Source of the DNA: Euptelea pleiosperma
Taxonomy: Eukaryota > Streptophyta > Magnoliopsida > Ranunculales > Eupteleaceae
Length of the DNA: 64,000 nt
Reading direction: 5' to 3'
NCBI GenBank assembly: GCA_035048495.1
Contig: CM068544.1
Location: forward strand, 8,550,138 to 8,614,137
Part shown: positions 58,641 through 64,000 of the stretch, one piece after another
Layout: each line of letters begins with the position of its first letter
Numbering within the stretch: the stretch's first letter is position 1
Notes under the pieces: generated by a model
What the model was told of the DNA's origin: nothing
Seen by the model: the letters and a program-made list of their open reading frames with translations, nothing else
The model's database searches: none
Program-made: the position numbers and the translations under genes

Positions 58641-59845
58641 TGTTGCTTCGGAGACTTATATTGAATGGCTAGAGATCACCAATCACGTTGCTTTTTGGTG
58701 TGTAGGTATGCGATGTAGTGGGCAATCATTCATTGATTAATGGGCTTGAAAGAGTGCATTTTTATGTGTTCCATGTCTCCACAGGGAGAAGTATTCCGCA
58801 GATTAAGTTTTTGGTCGGATCTTGTGGATGGGAGACTCAAGTCCACGTAGCCGGTGATGTGGGCCCAAAAGACCTGAAGAAGGATTAAAAAAGAGTGGTG
58901 ATCAATAAGGAGGCCCTTATGGAGCCCCTAATGTCAATGGGTCTTAGTGTATGTGCACACCATTTTGTTATTATTTGAATTAAATAATTCGAAGTTTTGT
59001 GGCATAAGCTGAGAGAAAAATGACAGAAAGAAACTGGAGTACTCCATCAGGTACGCTTTTCTCTGACTCGTGTTTTTTGTATAAAAAATAGTTCTCTCCG
59101 CCATGGTACCCAGCCCAATCGAATCGATCAATATTAGTCGATGAACTTAGAAATTAAAAAATGTGGGACTAACTTCAAATTCATATTAAACATCAGAAAT
59201 AAGAGGGAGAACGATCCACCAATGGTGACACCAATACATTGAAATTTTTTTTTCTTTTGGTGGATTATAAATCAAACGTTGATGAGAGGCTCACTCAAAT
59301 TTGGAAGGTAGGATTCTTTTTTTTCTTTGGTGGGTGGTGGATCAAATGACAATGAGATGCTCAAACACGAAATTGGGTGTCCGAGTGAAAAAAATGTGAA
59401 TGCTTGAACTCAAAATTTTACTGGATTTTCATTAACAAAAATCCCAAAAAAGAAGAGGAAATCTCAAGCAAATTAGAATCTTTAGTAACCCATTGGCGGA
59501 AAGAGTATCAAAGTCTTGAAGAAAATGAAACTCAATAGAAAGTTTGAAAAAAAACATATGAAATCGCCTGAGAGATCCAAAAACGTGAAAAACAAATCAA
59601 ACTCATTTGGAAAAACTTATGAAATCGCTCAAATTACATAATGATCAGCCCATCTTCAATGCAATTCTAGAGTTTAAATCTTGACTGAATGGCTAATATT
59701 TCATAATCATGCATGGTTTCATCTCTAGATTCGAGCAGCAAAGAATCCAATTTTGGGTTCATAGGAAGGTCGGTGGAGATGAAGAATCCCAATGGAGAGA
59801 TGTTATAGATCGTTTTAGGATAGTGAAGAGACAAGAAAAGATTCG
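58641..59845. other. unassigned stretch
   Basis: Isolated MITE scrap at about 58655-58740 (TTTTTGGTGTGTAGGT), otherwise no coding and no repeat that I can support. Confidence 0.45.
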
Positions 59846-60261
59846 TGTTACGATCTCACATTAGAGTATACGTGGATAATTAATGTGGATCGTAGGACCA
59901 TTAGGGTAATTTATTATTTAGGGTAATTACTTATTTTAATTAGATCCAAATTTGGTAAGATCCATGTTTAATAAGAATCTATATTTGTTAGATTTTCTTA
60001 ATTAGGTTATCTTATTTTGGAAGTTGTAAGAGATAATGATCTCGAGGACTTGGTTGTTATTTTGAGAATATCTTAGGAAGGTTATAAATAGGATGTAAAA
60101 CCTTTGGAAGAATTAATCAATGAATAAGAGAAACCATTAAAGCACGCAAGTGTTAGAGCGTGACTCCCTCTAAGAGTCGAAATAGAGCGTGACTCCCGTT
60201 AAGAGTCGAAATAGAGCGTGATTCCCTCTAAGAGTCGAAGATAGGAATTGGGTTCCTATCA
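59846..60261 (+). repeat. 5' LTR of the TRIM, three 30-bp repeats
   Basis: TATAAATA at 60083-60090. Downstream lie three copies of AGAGCGTGACTCCC...AAGAGTCGAA; the 3' LTR has two. Confidence 0.92.
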
Positions 60262-60276
60262 TTTGGTATCAAAGCC
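60262..60276 (+). promoter_or_regulatory. TRIM primer-binding site
   Basis: TTTGGTATCAAAGCC abuts the LTR end. Confidence 0.85.
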
Positions 60277-60291
60277 AACACTTTTCGAACC

Positions 60292-60834
60292 ATGTCGAAC
60301 GACGGGTATGAAACCATATTTCAAAAGATAGAGACTGAGATTTAAAATCTCCATGAAAGTTACGATTCTCATGGCCAAATGCTTGCCGAAATATTGCGAA
60401 TGGTGACAGCCCTTGAACTATTGCAAATGCTAGGATTACCACATCGGGAAGAGGTTCGACCACCGTCTCTGATTTCTCTTGTGGCGCCAGTAATCAGCGG
60501 TGAGATACAGTTTGGAGATGAGAAATGCGAAGATAAAACTGCATCGCCATTAAAGCCAGTAAAGGATCGACTACCTTCTCAAGTTACTCAACAATTTTGC
60601 ATACACGCACGGACTCGAAAATGAGTGCGAAGCCCAGATCTGCTCCAATCAAACCCAGTGCTGTAGTGCGGTCAAAATCTGCGATCAACTCGAAAATGCA
60701 AACCGAAGCTAAAGACCAAACCAATAAAAGCTTCAAGAACTTCGACGATGACTCCGTTGAAGAAAATGAAATCAGCTACAAAGTGACATCCATCTGGGCT
60801 AGCGCTCAACATTATTTTAGCTGACCTCGTGATC
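60292..60834 (+). pseudogene. gag-like remnant in the TRIM
   Basis: An ATG at 60292 opens MSNDGYETIFQKIETEI, then a stop. The same frame continues with SYDSHGQMLAEILRMVTALELLQML, a helical stretch like the N-terminus of some gag proteins, to 60624. A second frame (60597-60824) is Lys/Ser-rich. No capsid or zinc knuckle is visible. Confidence 0.45.
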
Positions 60835-60970
60835 AGTGTTATTTGTAACACTTCAAGATTTGCATTAGCATTGGTACCATGGGCTGTGGTAGATGTGATG
60901 TCATCAAACGCGATTTGGGATCCTGGTGGCGTCGACTTTGAAGACAATGTCACTTTCAATGCGGCGGCAT

Positions 60971-61342
60971 TGTTACGATCTCACATTGGTATACACGTAG
61001 CTAATTAACGTGGATCGTAGGACCATTAGGGTAATTTATTATTTAGGGTAATTACTTATTTTAATTAGATCCATGTTTGGTAAGAATCTATGTTTGTTAG
61101 GTTTTCTTAATTAGATTCTCTTATTTTAGAAGTTGTAGGAGATAATGATATCGATGATTTGGTTGTTATTTTGAAAATATCTTAAGAAGGTTATAAATAG
61201 GATGTAAAACCTTTGGGAAGAATTAATCAATGAATAAGAGAAATCATTAAAGTACGCAAGTATTAGAGCGTGACTCCCTCTAAGAGTCGAAATAGAACGT
61301 GACTCCCTCCAAGAGTCGAAGATAGAAACTGGGTTCCTATCA
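60971..61342 (+). repeat. 3' LTR of the TRIM
   Basis: TATAAATA at 61192-61199. One 30-bp repeat fewer than the 5' LTR plus small indels. Confidence 0.92.
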
Positions 61343-61347
61343 ATTAG

Positions 61348-61527
61348 CTGGTCCCAGGGACCTTCAAACTTTGAAGGTTCCCCTGCCAAAATGTCTGACA
61401 CGTACTTCAAGGCATAAAACCAACCCATGTTAACCCCCTTGGTTAGTTGGTTAAGGGTGGTTAACAAAGGGTACGTGTCAAATATTTTAGGAGGGGACCT
61501 TCAAAGTTTGAAGGTCCCGGGGACTAG
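61348..61527. mobile_element. 180-bp MITE with nested palindrome ends
   Basis: Left CTGGTCCCAGGGACC and, reversed, CTAGTCCCCGGGACC. The inverted match continues through CTTCAAACTTTGAAGG, itself a palindrome, to GACACGTAC. It directly abuts the TRIM target duplication. Confidence 0.8.
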
Positions 61528-61531
61528 GGAA

Positions 61532-63739
61532 TTTTTTTTGTCGTGAAGAGACATTTTGGGGAAGTGAAGAGGCATTTTAGGAAAGAGGAGATACATTTTG
61601 GGAGAGAGAAAAGATGTTTTCAGTATAAGGAGAATTTTTTTTAGTTAGCTATCTATAAAAGAGGAAATGGAGAAACTTCTTGGACAAAGCTAAAGTACCC
61701 TTAATTTTTTACACTTGTTGCTTAAGGTTTGAAGGATTTTTTGAAATAGGGAGATGATAAAGAGAGAACCACATGGATGAGAGAGAAAACCCTTATTATG
61801 CGTTAGCTTTGGTATAGATACATAAATAGGTCTTTGAATCGGACTTACAAGACTCTCATCAGATAGATCAATCTGAACATAGACCCTTGAGATCTTCTAT
61901 TGGTTTCTTAAATGATTCTTCATCACTAGAGCTGCTCTACATATTGCCACTAATTCCATTATTGTTGCTATGTCATCGCTTTCAGATGTATATGTAGGCC
62001 GGATTGTTGATTAAGATCACCCTAATCCTAATAACCACTATGGTGTCATTTGTGTCAACTTTGCGATTTAAAGGGTAATTAGGTCATTTGATAAGTCATC
62101 CCCTTAAAAAAATATTTTTCTAATTAAATAACTAAACGTCATATAAATGCTTTTTCTAAAATAAAAAAACACTTTTTTGATAGAGTGAACCAAACACTGA
62201 AAATAACTTAAATTCAACTAACCGCAATGTCTTTATTTTTATGCAAGCGAGCCTAGGATTATGGCATGCATCCTATCCTCCTCCAAATAAGCTAACAATC
62301 AAAGAGGGAAAGATGTGGACCACCAGACCAAAGGACAAGAAAGTACGAGCCCGGTGGACTAGTTGTCTAATTTTGTAGTCTTGGACAAGGTTTAAAGGAG
62401 GCCGTTTTAACAGTTAAATGGACTGGGGGCGTTACCGTTTAAACGGCCGTTAAAACGGATTGAAACAGTCAGGGGCAAAAATGGAAAAAAATTGAAAAAA
62501 AGGAATTAAACGGATTTTAACGATTTTAACGGAAAAAAACGGAAAAAGTGGCGCTGAAATTCAAATTTTGAAATTTGAAAATTAAAAAAAAAAACATAAT
62601 TTAACGGATTTAAACTGATTTTAACGGAAATTAAATTTTTTTTGTCGTGAAGAGACATTTTGGGGAAGTGAAGAGGCATTTTAGGAAAGAGGAGATACAT
62701 TTTGGGAGAGAGAAAAGATGTTTTCAGTATAAGGAGAATTTTTTTTAGTTAGCTATCTATAAAAGAGGAAATGGAGAAACTTCTTGGACAAAGCTAAAGT
62801 ACCCTTAATTTTTTACACTTGTTGCTTAAGGTTTGAAGGATTTTTTGAAATAGGGAGATGATAAAGAGAGAACCACATGGATGAGAGAGAAAACCCTTAT
62901 TATGCGTTAGCTTTGGTATAGATACATAAATAGGTCTTTGAATCGGACTTACAAGACTCTCATCAGATAGATCAATCTGAACATAGACCCTTGAGATCTT
63001 CTATTGGTTTCTTAAATGATTCTTCATCACTAGAGCTGCTCTACATATTGCCACTAATTCCATTATTGTTGCTATGTCATCGCTTTCAGATGTATATGTA
63101 GGCCGGATTGTTGATTAAGATCACCCTAATCCTAATAACCACTATGGTGTCATTTGTGTCAACTTTGCGATTTAAAGGGTAATTAGGTCATTTGATAAGT
63201 CATCCCCTTAAAAAAATATTTTTCTAATTAAATAACTAAACGTCATATAAATGCTTTTTCTAAAATAAAAAAACACTTTTTTGATAGAGTGAACCAAACA
63301 CTGAAAATAACTTAAATTCAACTAACCGCAATGTCTTTATTTTTATGCAAGCGAGCCTAGGATTATGGCATGCATCCTATCCTCCTCCAAATAAGCTAAC
63401 AATCAAAGAGGGAAAGATGTGGACCACCAGACCAAAGGACAAGAAAGTACGAGCCCGGTGGACTAGTTGTCTAATTTTGTAGTCTTGGACAAGGTTTAAA
63501 GGAGGCCGTTTTAACAGTTAAATGGACTGGGGGCGTTACCGTTTAAACGGCCGTTAAAATGGATTGAAACAGTCAGGGGCAAAAATGGAAAAAAATTGAA
63601 AAAAAGGAATTAAACGGATTTTAACGATTTTAACGGAAAAAAACGGAAAAAGTGGCGCTGAAATTCAAATTTTGAAATTTGAAAATTAAAAAAAAAAACA
63701 TAATTTAACGGATTTAAACTGATTTTAACGGAAATTAAA
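61532..63739 (+). repeat. 1,104-bp tandem duplication, two copies
   Basis: Copy 1 is 61532-62635, copy 2 62636-63739. By eye I found one substitution (62457 C versus 63561 T). The junction shares AA. No gene inside; copy 1 ends within a truncated hAT MITE (62386-62635). Confidence 0.95.
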
Positions 63740-63931
63740 CGGATTTTAACGGAATTAAACGGTTTTAACGGCCGTTTTTTTCACAAATTTTTTCCAAATT
63801 AAACGGCTGTTTAAACGATTTTAACGGCAGTTAAAACCAGAAAACGGCCTTTTTTTCAAAATCGATAAAACGGGTTTAAACGGAAATGGGCTTGGGGCGT
63901 TACCGTTTAAACGGCCGTTTTTAAAACCATG
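63490..63931. mobile_element. 442-bp hAT MITE, perfect 8-bp target duplication
   Basis: Flanked by GTCTTGGA at 63482-63489 and 63932-63939. Ends CAAGGTTTAAAGG and, reversed, CATGGTTTTAAAAACGG. The interior is dense in TTTTAACGG/TAAACGG. Same family as 53684-53920. Confidence 0.93.
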
Positions 63932-64000
63932 GTCTTGGACTCCATCCAGATTGTAGGGCCTCTTGTCCATCGTTTGTTCTTCCTTGTCTTTTGCTTTAAT

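Larger units (their letters stand above)
59846..61342 (+). mobile_element. 1.5-kb LTR element of TRIM size
   Basis: LTRs 59846-60261 (416 bp) and 60971-61342 (372 bp) start TGTTACGATCTCACAT and end TTCCTATCA. Flanks ATTCG and ATTAG (4 of 5) are the probable target duplication. The interior is only 709 bp, with primer site TTTGGTATCAAAGCC at 60262 and no pol. Such elements depend on enzymes of a larger partner. Confidence 0.9.

Noticed and set aside
60150..60240. Regular 30-bp repeats that look like a short CRISPR array
   Set aside because: The units are contiguous, without unique spacers, and lie inside an LTR of a plant retroelement.

Overview
This is a block of plant (angiosperm) nuclear DNA made almost entirely of transposable elements and viral relics. 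The evidence is Ty1/copia long terminal repeats with a tRNA-Met type primer site, hAT and Mutator-like transposase genes, hairpin MITEs, and an endogenous pararetrovirus of the Caulimoviridae type. I see no intact host gene, rRNA or tRNA gene, and nothing bacterial. The sequence does not let me name the species.

Layout. 1-1300: minus-strand Ty1/copia gag-protease fragment carrying a local inverted duplication, with its primer site and LTR edge. 1700-6480: LTR-like sequence, a 508-bp inverted-repeat MITE and empty DNA. 6500-7190: eroded hAT transposase. 8137-10417: broken Mutator-like (MULE) transposase with SWIM and zinc-knuckle motifs. 10513-11340: pyrimidine-rich minisatellite. 11467-13262 (minus): Ulp1-like protease fragment and a charged E/K-rich helix, possibly the second gene of a MULE. 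15294-24034: complete Ty1/copia element of SIRE/Maximus build, with 1.4-kb LTRs, target-site duplication CTTGT, a 401-bp tandem duplication in gag, deleted integrase, reverse transcriptase, and an accessory 3' ORF behind what looks like its own promoter. 24474-33577: rearranged endogenous pararetrovirus; a minus-strand partial copy joins a plus-strand copy head to head, movement, coat and protease regions are recognisable, and no reverse transcriptase is. 34009-45502: a large hAT shell (8-bp target duplication ATCTCACC/T) with its own decayed transposase, into which a second hAT (38022-44071, target duplication ATGAGCAT) inserted. The inner hAT carries a nearly complete four-exon transposase with a Gly-rich and Tyr/Gln-rich tail.

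46300-59800 is a graveyard of short nonautonomous elements: hairpin (foldback) MITEs sharing 'CATGGATGTTTGGC' and 'GGCCAAACATCCAT' arms, a probable solo copia LTR, Harbinger-like and hAT MITEs, and degenerate 'ACCAGTACCATTTTC' repeats. 59846-61342 is a 1.5-kb LTR element of TRIM size. 61532-63739 is a 1,104-bp tandem duplication whose copies differ at one noticed base. The last hAT MITE (63490-63931) overlaps its end.

How it fits together: several insertions can be ordered by nesting (inner hAT inside outer hAT; hAT MITE inside a foldback MITE; pararetrovirus ending in a Ulp1-like fragment). All hAT-type elements here share CA(A/T)GG or CAAAG termini and 8-bp target duplications, so one transposase clade may have mobilised them. 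Every protein-coding region shows stops or frameshifts, so the window looks transcriptionally inert, with the possible exception of element promoters.
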